A DNA stretch of 55,256 bases. It comes from an uncultured Clostridia bacterium. GTDB taxonomy: Bacteria; Bacillota; Clostridia; Christensenellales; Aristaeellaceae. The stretch is from positions 1 through 55,256 of the forward strand of contig CALVTQ010000142.1 in NCBI GenBank assembly GCA_944362695.1, read 5' to 3'. The notes beneath the pieces are model-generated. The model saw only the letters and a program-made list of their open reading frames with translations. It made no database searches and was not told the DNA's origin. Made by a program: the position numbers and the translations under genes. How positions within the stretch are numbered: the stretch's first letter is position 1; each line of letters opens with the position of its first letter. Below are positions 33,269 to 41,289 of this stretch, one piece after another.

Positions 33269-34246
33269 TTACGCCTTGCCGCCGCCCATGAGCAGGGCCA
33301 TGACGGCCTTCTGTGCGTGCAGGCGGTTCTCGGCCTCGTCGAAGATCACGCTGTGCGGTCCGTCGATGACCTCGGCGGTCACCTCCTCGCCGCGATGGGC
33401 GGGCAGGCAGTGCAGGAAGATGCAGTCGGGCTTGGAGACCTCGAGCACCTTATCGTTGATCTGATAGACGCCCTCAAACGCGGCGCGGCGCTGTGCGGCT
33501 TCGCCCTCCTGGCCCATGCTGGCCCACACGTCGGTGTAGAGCACGTCGGCGTCCTTGCAGGCCTCCAGCGGGTCGGTGCAGACGGTGACCTTGCTGCCGT
33601 GCTTCTCGGCATTGGCGACGGCCCACGCGGTGTAGGTCGGGTTCGGCTTGTAGCCGTCGGGGCTGGCGATGGCCACGTCGATGCCGAGTTTGGAGCAGCC
33701 GAGCATCAGGGAATGGGCCATGTTGTTGCCGTCGCCGACGAATGCGAGCTTGAGGCCCTTGAGCGTGCCCTTGTGCTCGTAGATGGTTAGCAGGTCGGCG
33801 AGCACCTGGCAGGGGTGGAACTCGTCGGTCAGGCCGTTGATGATCGGGATGGAGCCGTGCTTGGCGAGCTCCTCGAGGTCGCTCTGCTTGAACGTGCGGA
33901 TCATGATGCCGTCGACCATGCGGGAAAGCACCTGCGCGGTGTCGCTGATGGGCTCACCACGGCCGAGCTGGATGTCCGCCGTGGACAGGAAGAGCGCGGA
34001 GCCGCCCAGCTGCGTCGCGCCGACCTCGAAGGACACGCGCGTGCGGGTGGAGGACTTGGCGAAGATCATCGCCAGCGTCTTGCCGGAGAGGCAGGTTTGC
34101 TTCTGGCCGGCCTTCTGCATGGCCTTGATCTTCAGCGCCAGAGACAGGCACTGGAGGATTTCATCTTCGCTCCAATCCTGAAGGGTGAGCAGGTGCTTCT
34201 GCGTGAAAGGCTCCTTGGCCTGATAATTCATAAGATCCATGGGCAT
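33269..34246 (-). CDS. argF: Ornithine carbamoyltransferase
   Basis: 325 residues. Makes citrulline from ornithine and carbamoyl phosphate. 'SSTRTR' (65-70) is the carbamoyl-phosphate loop, 'MIRTF', 'FHPCQVLADL', 'VGDGNNMAHSL' and 'FLHCLPAHRGEE' (the H-C-L-P ornithine motif) follow in order. Start: two ATGs (34246, 34240) lie after GGAGG; the first is 4 bases from it, the second 10. The promoter (34278-34306) carries an ARG-box-like palindrome over its -35, so ArgR repression is likely. Anabolic use fits the single-gene arrangement. Confidence 0.95.
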   Translation of the reverse strand: MPMDLMNYQAKEPFTQKHLLTLQDWSEDEILQCLSLALKIKAMQKAGQKQTCLSGKTLAMIFAKSSTRTRVSFEVGATQLGGSALFLSTADIQLGRGEPISDTAQVLSRMVDGIMIRTFKQSDLEELAKHGSIPIINGLTDEFHPCQVLADLLTIYEHKGTLKGLKLAFVGDGNNMAHSLMLGCSKLGIDVAIASPDGYKPNPTYTAWAVANAEKHGSKVTVCTDPLEACKDADVLYTDVWASMGQEGEAAQRRAAFEGVYQINDKVLEVSKPDCIFLHCLPAHRGEEVTAEVIDGPHSVIFDEAENRLHAQKAVMALLMGGGKA

Positions 34247-34277
34247 ATAGCCTCCTTCATTGAAATGCATGATGATA

Positions 34278-34306
34278 ATTATACATCGAACCTGAATAAT
34301 ATTCAA
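34278..34306 (-). promoter_or_regulatory. argF promoter
   Basis: On the minus strand: -35 TTGAAT (34301-34306), 17-bp spacer, perfect -10 TATAAT (34278-34283), about 30 bases before the argF start codon. Confidence 0.8.
34293..34305. promoter_or_regulatory. Candidate ARG box (ArgR operator)
   Basis: TGAATAATATTCA is a near-perfect 13-bp palindrome resembling the ArgR box core (TGAAT, A/T spacer, ATTCA), one base shorter than the usual 14. It overlaps the argF -35, a repressing position. argR is at 30007 in this window. Confidence 0.6.
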
Positions 34307-34385
34307 TAGTCATGGTAAATTTTGTATAGACTGACTTCAGACGGGCGCGGCGGCATGCTTTTTTTCACGAATATTTGAATTAGAC

Positions 34386-34414
34386 TTGAAAAACATCTGT
34401 TGTCAGGATAAAAT
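34386..34414 (+). promoter_or_regulatory. Sigma-A promoter for aroK
   Basis: -35 TTGAAA (34386-34391), 17-bp spacer, -10 TAAAAT (34409-34414); aroK ATG at 34447. Confidence 0.75.
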
Positions 34415-34446
34415 ATACAGGGATTTTGTGCAGAGAGAAGGATTCT

Positions 34447-34968
34447 ATGTCGAATATCGTTTTGATCGGCATGCCGGGCTGCGGCAAGAGCACGGTGGGT
34501 GTGCTGCTGGCCAAAGCGCTGGGATATGCCTTTATGGATACGGACGTGGTGCTGCAGGAGCGCCGCAAAAAGAAGCTGCAGCAGATCATCAACGAAAAGG
34601 GCATCGATGGATTTCTGGCTATTGAAGAAGACACGATCGCGGGAGTCGATTGCGAGCACACCGTGATCGCCACAGGCGGCAGCGTCGTCTACGGCAAGCG
34701 CGCGATGGCGCATCTTCACGAGAACGGCACGGTCGTCTACATTAAACTGCCGTACGCCGAGATTGAGCGCAGGCTTGACAATCTGGCGACGCGCGGCGTG
34801 ACGCTGCGCAAGGGGCAGACGCTGCGCATGCTCTACGACGAACGCGTGCCGCTGTACGAGGCGGAGGCCGACGTCGTCTTTGACGCATCGGGCAATCAGA
34901 TCGAACAGACCGTCGCGGGAATCGCCAGGGCGCTTGCGGCCCGGAACGGAGACGCGCATGGCCTGTGA
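34447..34968 (+). CDS. aroK: Shikimate kinase
   Basis: 173 residues. Phosphorylates shikimate on O3 in the aromatic amino-acid route. P-loop 'GMPGCGKST' (8-16), 'D31-T-D33' for Mg and shikimate, 'VIATGGSVVYG' for shikimate, and the lid-region arginine in 'TRGVTLRKGQTLRMLYDER'. ATG 34447 follows GAAGGAT. Overlaps the Nudix gene by 11 bases. The other aromatic gene in the window, aroE, lies 15 kb away. Confidence 0.92.
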   Translation: MSNIVLIGMPGCGKSTVGVLLAKALGYAFMDTDVVLQERRKKKLQQIINEKGIDGFLAIEEDTIAGVDCEHTVIATGGSVVYGKRAMAHLHENGTVVYIKLPYAEIERRLDNLATRGVTLRKGQTLRMLYDERVPLYEAEADVVFDASGNQIEQTVAGIARALAARNGDAHGL

Positions 34969-35482
34969 AACTTGGGATCTCTACGACGGACATGGCATGC
35001 TGACCGGCAGGACGATGCGCCGGGGCGAGAGCGTGCCGCGCGGACTGTATCATCTGGGCGTGCACATCTGGCCGATCAACAGCCGGGGCGAGTTTCTGAT
35101 TCAGCAGCGCTCGCCGACTGTGCAATGGAAGCCGAACATGTGGGCCTGCACGGGCGGCTGCGCGCTGGCGGGCGAGGATTCGCTGGCGGCGGCCCGGCGC
35201 GAGCTTCGAGAGGAAATCGGTTACGACGCCAGAGAGGACGAGCTGCACGTCGTCGCGCATCTGAGGCGAACCAACGCGTTCTGCGGCGTCTATGCGCTGC
35301 ATACGGACAGGGCGGCGGAGGAATTCGTCCTCCAAAAAGAAGAGGTCAGTGCCGTGAAGTGGTGCTCCATGCAGGAGCTTTCGCGCATGGTGGCGCGCAA
35401 TCAGCTGTATAATTATGGTGAATCGTATTTCAGGATGCTGCGCAGATACGGCAATGAGATGGCTGCACAGTTCGCCGAATAA
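34958..35482 (+). CDS. Nudix hydrolase
   Basis: 174 residues. The Nudix box is complete: G-x5-E-x7-R-E-L-R-E-E-I-G in 'GCALAGEDSLAAARRELREE', near residues 67-90. The N-terminal 'WDLYDGHGMLTG' and 'IWPINSRGEFLIQQRS' resemble the YfcD/IPP-isomerase-like Nudix group, which hydrolyse nucleoside or other diphosphates; substrate not assignable. Start at ATG 34958 with CGGAGA upstream; overlap with aroK implies coupling. Confidence 0.85.
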   Translation: MACETWDLYDGHGMLTGRTMRRGESVPRGLYHLGVHIWPINSRGEFLIQQRSPTVQWKPNMWACTGGCALAGEDSLAAARRELREEIGYDAREDELHVVAHLRRTNAFCGVYALHTDRAAEEFVLQKEEVSAVKWCSMQELSRMVARNQLYNYGESYFRMLRRYGNEMAAQFAE

Positions 35483-35499
35483 GAAAGAAAAGGAATCGC

Positions 35500-36477
35500 A
35501 TGAAGAAGCTTTATTTTTCCACATTCATTCCAGGGCTTGAAAAGCCTGTCGAGGCTATGCTGCGCAAGGAAGGCGGCGTGGCCGTGGAGCGCGTGGTCAG
35601 CGGCGCGGCGCTCTACCGCAGCGTGCGCGAGCCGTCGCTGAATTTTGTGCATCAGACGTTCAGCGTGCTGTTTCAGATGAAGCCGATGAAGGACGTCAAC
35701 GAGGCCGTCAAGCGGCTGCTGGCGACGGGCGGCTGGCTCGACCGCTTCCCGTATGAGGAGACGGAGGGCAAGCGCTTTCGCATCGTGACATCGCAGGACG
35801 GGCAGCTCGTCAGCGCGAACATGCGCTATGTGGACATGCTGGAAAAGGCGATCTGCGAGCACACGGGCATGCGCACGCAGCGCGAGAAGCCGGATGTGGA
35901 GCTGTGGGTGCTGCTGCGCCCGGAGGCGGCATATTTCCTCTGGCGCATCGGCAAGAGCCCGGCGAGCCGTCAGGACGGCCAGCTTCGCCCGGACGTCTGC
36001 GCGGTGGCGTCGTTCCTCGTGCAGAGCGGCGGAAAGAATGTGGCGCTGCTGGGCAACGCAGGCGCGTCGATGGCGATGGCGATGAAGCAGGGCGGCGCGC
36101 GGATGATCAGCTGCGTCTGCCCGGATAAGGCCTCCGTGCGGGCTCTCGAAGGTAAGATCAAGGGCGTGCGCGCGGTCGAGGGGTCCAGCGGCTACACCGA
36201 TCTGGCCGACATGAGCCAGGGCGCGGTCGTGCTGTATCTGCCTGTGAAGGCGGAAAAGACGGCCAACACCGAGGCCGAGCTGCGCAACGCCATGTTCGAG
36301 GCGAAGCGAATCGCACAGAGCGACGCGCGCATCGTGGTGATCGCAAACGTCTCCCACGCGGAGAGCACGCTGCGCAAGACGCAGGGTGTGCGCATGCTGG
36401 GCCGATACGACGTGACGCTCAGCGGGCAGAAGAGCGCAATCTGGCTGATGACGCCCAAGGCGGACGATGAACAGTGA
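35500..36477 (+). CDS. THUMP/UPF0020-like protein with a degenerate methyltransferase region
   Basis: 325 residues. The N-terminal half ('YFSTFIPGLEKPVEAMLRKEG', 'DRFPYEETEGKRFRIVTSQDGQLV', 'DVELWVLLRPEAAYFLWRIG') resembles the ferredoxin-like plus THUMP region of TrmN/RlmL-type RNA methyltransferases. The C-terminal half keeps the L-R-P-D-V-C-A entry helix and a Rossmann-like 'VALLGNAGASMAMAMKQGG', but lacks the D-P-x-C-G-S-G SAM loop and the N-P-P-Y catalytic motif. It may be a non-catalytic RNA-binding relative. Function unknown; probably cotranscribed with aroK and the Nudix gene. Confidence 0.65.
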   Translation: MKKLYFSTFIPGLEKPVEAMLRKEGGVAVERVVSGAALYRSVREPSLNFVHQTFSVLFQMKPMKDVNEAVKRLLATGGWLDRFPYEETEGKRFRIVTSQDGQLVSANMRYVDMLEKAICEHTGMRTQREKPDVELWVLLRPEAAYFLWRIGKSPASRQDGQLRPDVCAVASFLVQSGGKNVALLGNAGASMAMAMKQGGARMISCVCPDKASVRALEGKIKGVRAVEGSSGYTDLADMSQGAVVLYLPVKAEKTANTEAELRNAMFEAKRIAQSDARIVVIANVSHAESTLRKTQGVRMLGRYDVTLSGQKSAIWLMTPKADDEQ

Positions 36478-36512
36478 CACATCCGGCGGCCTGAAGGAGG
36501 GATTCGGCAGAG

Positions 36513-37742
36513 ATGGCGACGAAGAAGAAAAAGAGAAAAAAGAAGAATAATCAGGCGATGGTGGTCGTGATCCTGCTGATTTCCGTTGTGGTGGTCGTGC
36601 TGCTGGCCGTGGGTATTTTGAAACTGCGCAGCATTTTGCAGGGCAGCGCGGCAACAGCTATCGCGGTCGAGGACACGCTGGGCAGCTATTACAGCGGCAC
36701 GGTGGTCATCGCTAGGGACGAGACGCTCGTCTCATCGGAAAACATGACAAGCATCGACTTTGTGGCCGACGAGGGCAGCAAGGTCTCGCGCGGCAGCGTG
36801 ATCTGCAAGGTGTATTCGTCCGGCTTCAACCAGACGGAGATCAACCGCCTTGCCGAAAACAGGGAGAAGATTCAGAATTTCCACGTCAATCAGGTGTTCA
36901 GCGACTACGTGGACGCAGAGCTTGACAACGAGAACGCGGAGATCTTCTCGCTGGCGCAACAGGTGCGCACGCTCGTGCAGGATCGCGGCGTGGGCAGCCT
37001 GAGCAATCTGGAAAAGCAGCTGGAGAGCGCGCTGTCCGTGCGCAAGAGCTATCTGCGCCAGAAATACCCGGACGATCAGGAGCTCTCCCAGCTCTATAAA
37101 GAGGAAAGCGACCAGCTCAAGAAGATCGAGAGCTGGACGACGACGCACACTGCGACTGAGGACTGCCTGATCAGCTTCTACACAGACGGATACGAGAATC
37201 AGATCAACGCATCGACCGTGGCGCAGCTGACGCCGAGCGACGTGCGCAACGTCATTCGCGGCGTCGCGCCGGAGCAGGACACGGTCGCCAGGGCGAGCAG
37301 TCCGATCTACCGCACGGTTGATGAAAACGGATGGTACGCGCTGTTCCTGTGCAGCGACAAGGATTGGAACCCGGTCATCGGCGAGACGTATCAGCTTCAG
37401 CTCACGGGCTTTGACAACTACGTGCGCGACGCACAGGTGGAGTACTTCACGCGCATCGGCAACGATCTGCTGCTACGCATGTATGTCGATTCGAGCGTGG
37501 AGCCGGTGCTCAACATCCGTTCCAGCGGCGCGACGGTTGGCGACTTCGTGCAGGGCTTCCGTGTGCCGATCAACGCCATTTACACGATGGACAACATGAT
37601 CGGCGTGGTCGTGCTCGAGGGCGGTGTGCAGACGTTCGTCGAGGTCATCGTCGTGTCCTACATCGACGAGAACACCGCGCTGGTGCGGCCCAAGCTGACT
37701 GACTCGCCGCTTGAGCACGGCAAGACGCTGCTGCTGTTCTGA
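36513..37742 (+). CDS. HlyD-like single-pass membrane protein near the division genes
   Basis: 409 residues: a very basic N-terminus ('ATKKKKRKKKNNQ'), one membrane helix ('VVVILLISVVVVVLLAVGIL', near residues 17-38), then an outer part with a lipoyl-like half-motif ('IDFVADEGSKVSRGSVICKV', near 86-105), a helical hairpin (residues of about 110-220) and barrel-like strands ending 'LRPKLTDSPLEHGKTLLLF'. This resembles membrane-fusion (HlyD) adaptors, but no transporter is nearby. In clostridia a similar protein commonly sits beside yggS-sepF-ylmH-divIVA, which hints at an envelope or division role. Confidence 0.7.
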   Translation: MATKKKKRKKKNNQAMVVVILLISVVVVVLLAVGILKLRSILQGSAATAIAVEDTLGSYYSGTVVIARDETLVSSENMTSIDFVADEGSKVSRGSVICKVYSSGFNQTEINRLAENREKIQNFHVNQVFSDYVDAELDNENAEIFSLAQQVRTLVQDRGVGSLSNLEKQLESALSVRKSYLRQKYPDDQELSQLYKEESDQLKKIESWTTTHTATEDCLISFYTDGYENQINASTVAQLTPSDVRNVIRGVAPEQDTVARASSPIYRTVDENGWYALFLCSDKDWNPVIGETYQLQLTGFDNYVRDAQVEYFTRIGNDLLLRMYVDSSVEPVLNIRSSGATVGDFVQGFRVPINAIYTMDNMIGVVVLEGGVQTFVEVIVVSYIDENTALVRPKLTDSPLEHGKTLLLF

Positions 37743-37758
37743 TGAAAAGAGGCTAAGC

Positions 37759-38451
37759 ATGGAAAATGAGATTTGTGAGCGCGTGGCACGCATCCGCCGC
37801 GAGCTCGAGGAAGCGGCCTGCGAGCGCTGGGGCCGTGCGCCGGAGATCATCGCCGTGAGCAAAACGGTGGCGGCGCCGGTCGTCAATCTGGCAAAACAGG
37901 CGGGCATCAAGCGCCTGGGCGAGAACCGCGTGCAGGAAATTCTTGAAAAAATGCCGTATCTCGACGCATCTTTTCAAATTGACCTCATTGGACGGTTGCA
38001 ATCTAACAAAGTTAAATATATAATAGATAAGGTATCGCAGATACAATCGCTTGACCGGGAGAGTCTGGCGCAGGAGATCGACAGGCGTGCTGGTCAGCGC
38101 GGCGTGCGCATGCCCGTGCTTGTCCAGGTCAACATTGGCAATGAACCGCAGAAGGGCGGCGTCGCCGTGGAGGACACGCTGACCTTCGCCAGATGGGCTG
38201 CCTCTCTGCCGGGCATCAAGGTCCGCGGGCTGATGGCGGTCATGCCGGATATCGACGATGAGCAGGCGCTGCGGCCGTACTTTACGCGCATGCGCAGGCT
38301 GTTTGAGGCGCTGCGCGACGAGGCGATTACGAGCACGGAGATCGAGGAGCTTTCTATGGGCATGTCCGGCGACTATCTGCTGGCAGCGCAGGAGGGCGCG
38401 ACGCACGTTCGCATCGGCTCGGCCATTTTCGGTGCGCGCACATACGCATGA
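37759..38451 (+). CDS. yggS: PLP homeostasis protein (YggS/PLPBP family)
   Basis: 230 residues, alanine-racemase-like barrel that binds PLP without known catalysis. 'IIAVSKTVAAP' has the PLP lysine, 'RLGENRVQEIL', 'IDLIGRLQSNKVKYI' (family H-x-I-G-x-L-Q-x-N-K, with D-L in place of H-F), 'VQVNIGNEPQKGG', 'GLMAVMP', 'ELSMGMSGDYLLAAQEGATHVRIGSAIFG' are seen. Start at ATG 37759 after AAAAGAGG. Known neighbour of sepF in Bacillota. It contains an AT-rich internal promoter. Confidence 0.92.
   Translation: MENEICERVARIRRELEEAACERWGRAPEIIAVSKTVAAPVVNLAKQAGIKRLGENRVQEILEKMPYLDASFQIDLIGRLQSNKVKYIIDKVSQIQSLDRESLAQEIDRRAGQRGVRMPVLVQVNIGNEPQKGGVAVEDTLTFARWAASLPGIKVRGLMAVMPDIDDEQALRPYFTRMRRLFEALRDEAITSTEIEELSMGMSGDYLLAAQEGATHVRIGSAIFGARTYA
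37996..38024 (+). promoter_or_regulatory. Internal promoter within yggS
   Basis: -35 TTGCAA (37996-38001), 17-bp spacer, perfect -10 TATAAT (38019-38024), in a distinctly AT-rich patch of an otherwise GC-rich gene. It would drive sepF, ylmH and divIVA. Confidence 0.6.
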
Positions 38452-38507
38452 GGATGCAGCGAACGTCGTTCGCCAAACAGAGTTAATCTCAAGGGGGATA
38501 CGCTTTC

Positions 38508-39092
38508 ATGGGTTTTTTCGATAATCTTTCCAGAAAACTGGGTTTCATAGACGCGGATGACGATCGCGAGGATGAGCTCGACGAGGACGAAATCGAGGAA
38601 GACGACGAGGAAGAAGAGGAAGGCGGCAAATTCCGTCTTCCGCTGAACAACCCGTTCAAGGGCAGAAACCGTCAGCGCGCCGAAAGTCAGCAGGAACCGG
38701 AGGAGGACGAGGAGCCCGAACCGCAGCCCCGTGCGCGCAAGGCCGCGAGCAATGTGATCCGCGATGCGCGGATGGAGGCGCGCTCGGAAGGGCGCGCGGC
38801 GCAGGAGACGGAATATGCGCACGTCGAGCGCATCATCAATGTCCGCCAGATCGAGGAATGCGGCGAGATCATTCAGTATCTTTTGCACGGGGACAGCGTG
38901 CTCTTGAATCTTGAAAACGTCGAGCCCAAGGACTGCGGCCGCGTGGTCGATCTGCTCAGCGGCGCTGCGTTCGCGCTATCGGGCCGCATGATCAAGGTGG
39001 CGCATCTTTCCTATCTGCTCGCGCCGGAGCATGTGCTCATCGTCGAGGAGGACAGCTTCCGCGCAGGCGGGATGGGCTACGGCAGGCAGTGA
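38508..39092 (+). CDS. sepF: Cell division protein SepF
   Basis: 194 residues. An N-terminal membrane-binding amphipathic helix ('GFFDNLSRKLGF'), a long acidic linker (residues of about 17-40, nearly all Asp/Glu, then more to about 75), and the C-terminal SepF domain (from about residue 105: 'GDSVLLNLENVEPKDCGRVVDLLSGAAFALSG'). SepF polymerises at the Z-ring and ties FtsZ to the membrane. The linker is longer and more acidic than in Bacillus. Confidence 0.93.
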   Translation: MGFFDNLSRKLGFIDADDDREDELDEDEIEEDDEEEEEGGKFRLPLNNPFKGRNRQRAESQQEPEEDEEPEPQPRARKAASNVIRDARMEARSEGRAAQETEYAHVERIINVRQIEECGEIIQYLLHGDSVLLNLENVEPKDCGRVVDLLSGAAFALSGRMIKVAHLSYLLAPEHVLIVEEDSFRAGGMGYGRQ

Positions 39093-39094
39093 CG

Positions 39095-39832
39095 ATGGAC
39101 GAGGTCGGAAAAATACTTGAAAACGCCGCGCGAATGGCTGCCGGAAAGGGCCTCGTGCGGTTTACCCGTTTTCTGGACCCCGCACAGGCTGCGGCGGCGA
39201 CGGGCGTGGCGCGCGAATACGGCGCGGCGTTTTCGTCGTTCGGCGGATACGACGGGGCTGAGCGCGTGATCGGATGCTTTCATCCGCACGGAGAGGCGCC
39301 GCAGGACGGGGATTATCCGCTGGTTTGCCTTCATTCGCGGTTCTCCGATAAGTTTTGTTCGCTTTCTCACCGTGATCTTCTCGGGGCTTTTATGGCTTTG
39401 GGGTTGACAAGAGACTGCATCGGAGATATTATAATAGATGATGCAGATATCTATCTATTTTCTGTATCGAACACAGCGGATTACATTTGTCAGATGATGA
39501 CGTCCGCGGGACGCGTGCCGCTCAGATGGAGCGAAGCGTATCCCATTCCGGCGATGCCGCAGCCCCGTGGAACGCAGTTTGGCGCAGTGGTCAGTTCTCT
39601 GCGGCTGGATGCGGTCGCTGCGGCGGCGTACAGGCTATCAAGAAGCGAGGCGTCCGAGCTGATTCGCGCGGGACTGGTCAAGCTCGACCACCTGCCCTGC
39701 GACAGGACAGACGCACAGCTGCGTGAGGGCGCGCTGCTCTCCGTGCGCGGCAAGGGACGCGTTCGCCTCACGCACATCGACGGTCTGACAAAGAAAGGCC
39801 GAATTGGAATCAAATTATTCCGATACGAATAA
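39095..39832 (+). CDS. ylmH: YlmH-family S4-domain RNA-binding protein
   Basis: 245 residues. N-terminal YlmH domain ('RFLDPAQAAAATGV', 'LVCLHSRFSDKFCSLSHRDLLGAFMALGLTRDCIGDI') and C-terminal S4 domain ('SSLRLDAVAAAAYRLSRSEASELIRAGLVKLDH'). YlmH acts on ribosome-associated RNA/quality control and lies between sepF and divIVA in Bacillota. Start is ATG 39095 or GTG 39089 (overlapping the sepF stop). The coding sequence carries a strong promoter-like patch near its middle. Confidence 0.88.
   Translation: MDEVGKILENAARMAAGKGLVRFTRFLDPAQAAAATGVAREYGAAFSSFGGYDGAERVIGCFHPHGEAPQDGDYPLVCLHSRFSDKFCSLSHRDLLGAFMALGLTRDCIGDIIIDDADIYLFSVSNTADYICQMMTSAGRVPLRWSEAYPIPAMPQPRGTQFGAVVSSLRLDAVAAAAYRLSRSEASELIRAGLVKLDHLPCDRTDAQLREGALLSVRGKGRVRLTHIDGLTKKGRIGIKLFRYE
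39404..39432 (+). promoter_or_regulatory. Internal promoter within ylmH, ahead of divIVA
   Basis: -35 TTGACA (39404-39409, perfect), 17-bp spacer, -10 TATTAT (39427-39432); an overlapping TATAAT (39430-39435) would sit at 20-bp spacing. The surrounding stretch is markedly AT-rich. Confidence 0.6.
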
Positions 39833-39861
39833 GAAAAAGTCGCTTGAAAGGAGCTCTTCTC

Positions 39862-40386
39862 ATGGCTATCACTCTGGACGATATCGTCAATAAGGAATTT
39901 AAGGTCGTCAAGAACGGTTACGATCATCAGGAGGTCGAAGCCTTCCTGGATGAGATTCTGGCGGAGATGGAAGCGCGCGAGGCGCAGACCGAGCAGCTCA
40001 AGCAGCAGGTGGCCAACCTGACGAGCGAGCTGGAGGAAGCCCGCAGCAAGACGCAGGTCGTCGTGCCGCCCGTTCCGGCTGCACCGGCCCCGGTGAAGAG
40101 CGCCGCCGACGAGCGCTATTCTGCTGAGAGCTTTGAGCTCGTGCTGACCAAGGCGAAGAGCGCCTACGAGGAGATCGTCGCCGCTGCGGACACCCGCGCC
40201 GCCGAGATCGTGGAAAAGGCGAATCAGGACGCCGCCGCCATCCGCGTGGGCACGCAGACCCAGATTGCCGAGCTGACGGAGAAGCTGAGCGCACTGCGCA
40301 AGCAGACCGGCGATTTCTATGCGAACGTCAAGAAGCTGATGGACGAGCAGAGCGCGTCCATGGAGAAGGTCAAGAAGCTGCTCTGA
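39862..40386 (+). CDS. divIVA: DivIVA-domain cell division/polarity protein
   Basis: 174 residues. 'ITLDDIVNKEFKVVKNGYDHQEVEAFLDEI' is the DivIVA N-terminal lipid-binding domain with its first coiled coil; a Pro/Ala hinge (residues of about 75-88) and a second coiled coil (from about 100) follow. It marks curved membranes at poles and septa. ATG 39862 is preceded by AAAGGAG. Terminated by a strong hairpin. Confidence 0.92.
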   Translation: MAITLDDIVNKEFKVVKNGYDHQEVEAFLDEILAEMEAREAQTEQLKQQVANLTSELEEARSKTQVVVPPVPAAPAPVKSAADERYSAESFELVLTKAKSAYEEIVAAADTRAAEIVEKANQDAAAIRVGTQTQIAELTEKLSALRKQTGDFYANVKKLMDEQSASMEKVKKLL

Positions 40387-40400
40387 TTCTACGGCATTTC

Positions 40401-40425
40401 AGGCAGGGGTATCCCTGCCTTTTTT
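40401..40425 (+). terminator. Intrinsic terminator after divIVA
   Basis: AGGCAGGG (40401-40408) pairs with CCCTGCCT (40413-40420) around a GTAT loop, followed by TTTTTT. Confidence 0.92.
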
Positions 40426-40500
40426 CGTCTGCCGCCCGATATGAGGGAGGATAAATTTGCTTTGCCCGGTCACGATAAAGCGTGAAAGGGTGAGGCGAAC

Positions 40501-40779
40501 ATGAACGAAGGCGAAGAATGGCAGCGCCAGCTGATCGAGGCCGTCGGGCGATTGGAGAAGACCGTCTGTCAGGCGAATCCGCGCCACAGATGGGACATCA
40601 GGAAGCGGCTGGTTATCGAATTTGTCAGCGGCATCGCGCGCGGAATCGGCTTCTCGATCGGCTTTACGCTGCTGGGCGCGCTGCTTTTGTATGCGCTGCG
40701 CAACATCGCGCTGGCAAATCTGCCGGTGATCGGCAAGTTTCTGGCGGATATCGTGCGCATCGTAGAAAATTATCTGTGA
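40501..40779 (+). CDS. DUF5665-type small membrane protein
   Basis: 92 residues. A soluble N-terminal half ('EWQRQLIEAVGRLEKTV') leads to a basic stretch and one or two hydrophobic helices with 'GIARGIGFSIGFTLLGALLLY' and 'LPVIGKFLADIV', the recurring pattern of DUF5665 proteins in clostridia. Function unknown. AAAGGGTGAGG precedes the ATG; lspA follows 21 bases later. Confidence 0.75.
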   Translation: MNEGEEWQRQLIEAVGRLEKTVCQANPRHRWDIRKRLVIEFVSGIARGIGFSIGFTLLGALLLYALRNIALANLPVIGKFLADIVRIVENYL

Positions 40780-40800
40780 CGAGCGGGGAGGTAAGCGGCA

Positions 40801-41289
40801 ATGCTGTGGATGCTCGGACTGGCGGCGCTGCTGGCTGCCTGCGACCAGGGGATCAAGGTGCTCATCAGGCGGCTGCCGCTGTATGCAACGGCCTTCAGGA
40901 TCGACGGGATTGTGGAGATCACGCACGTGAGCAACACGGGTGCGGCGTTCAGCCTGCTCAGCGGACACACCGCTCTGCTGGCGCTGCTTTCGGTCGCGCT
41001 GGTGGCGGCAATCCTCTGGTATGTCGAAAAGAGGATGAAGCCGGCGCGTGCTGCGCGTTTTGCCGTGGCGATGCTGCTGGGCGGCGCGCTGGGCAACCTG
41101 ATCGACCGCGTGCGGCTGGGCGCTGTGACGGATTACATCCGCGCGCTGTTTATCAACTTTCCGGTATTCAACTTTGCGGACATCCTGATCACGGTAGCGG
41201 CGGGCTTGCTCATGCTGCTGACGCTGACCGATAAACTCGAAGAAAACGGCAATGCGGACAAACGAAATGGTGGAAGAAAAAATGGATGA
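40801..41289 (+). CDS. lspA: Lipoprotein signal peptidase (signal peptidase II)
   Basis: 162 residues, four membrane helices. Cleaves signal peptides of lipidated prolipoproteins. 'CDQGIKVL' near the N-terminus, 'VSNTGAAFSLL', and the two catalytic aspartates in 'GGALGNLIDRVRLG' and 'FPVFNFADILI'. Ends in a basic, Asn-rich tail that overlaps the rluD start by 8 bases. Confidence 0.94.
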   Translation: MLWMLGLAALLAACDQGIKVLIRRLPLYATAFRIDGIVEITHVSNTGAAFSLLSGHTALLALLSVALVAAILWYVEKRMKPARAARFAVAMLLGGALGNLIDRVRLGAVTDYIRALFINFPVFNFADILITVAAGLLMLLTLTDKLEENGNADKRNGGRKNG

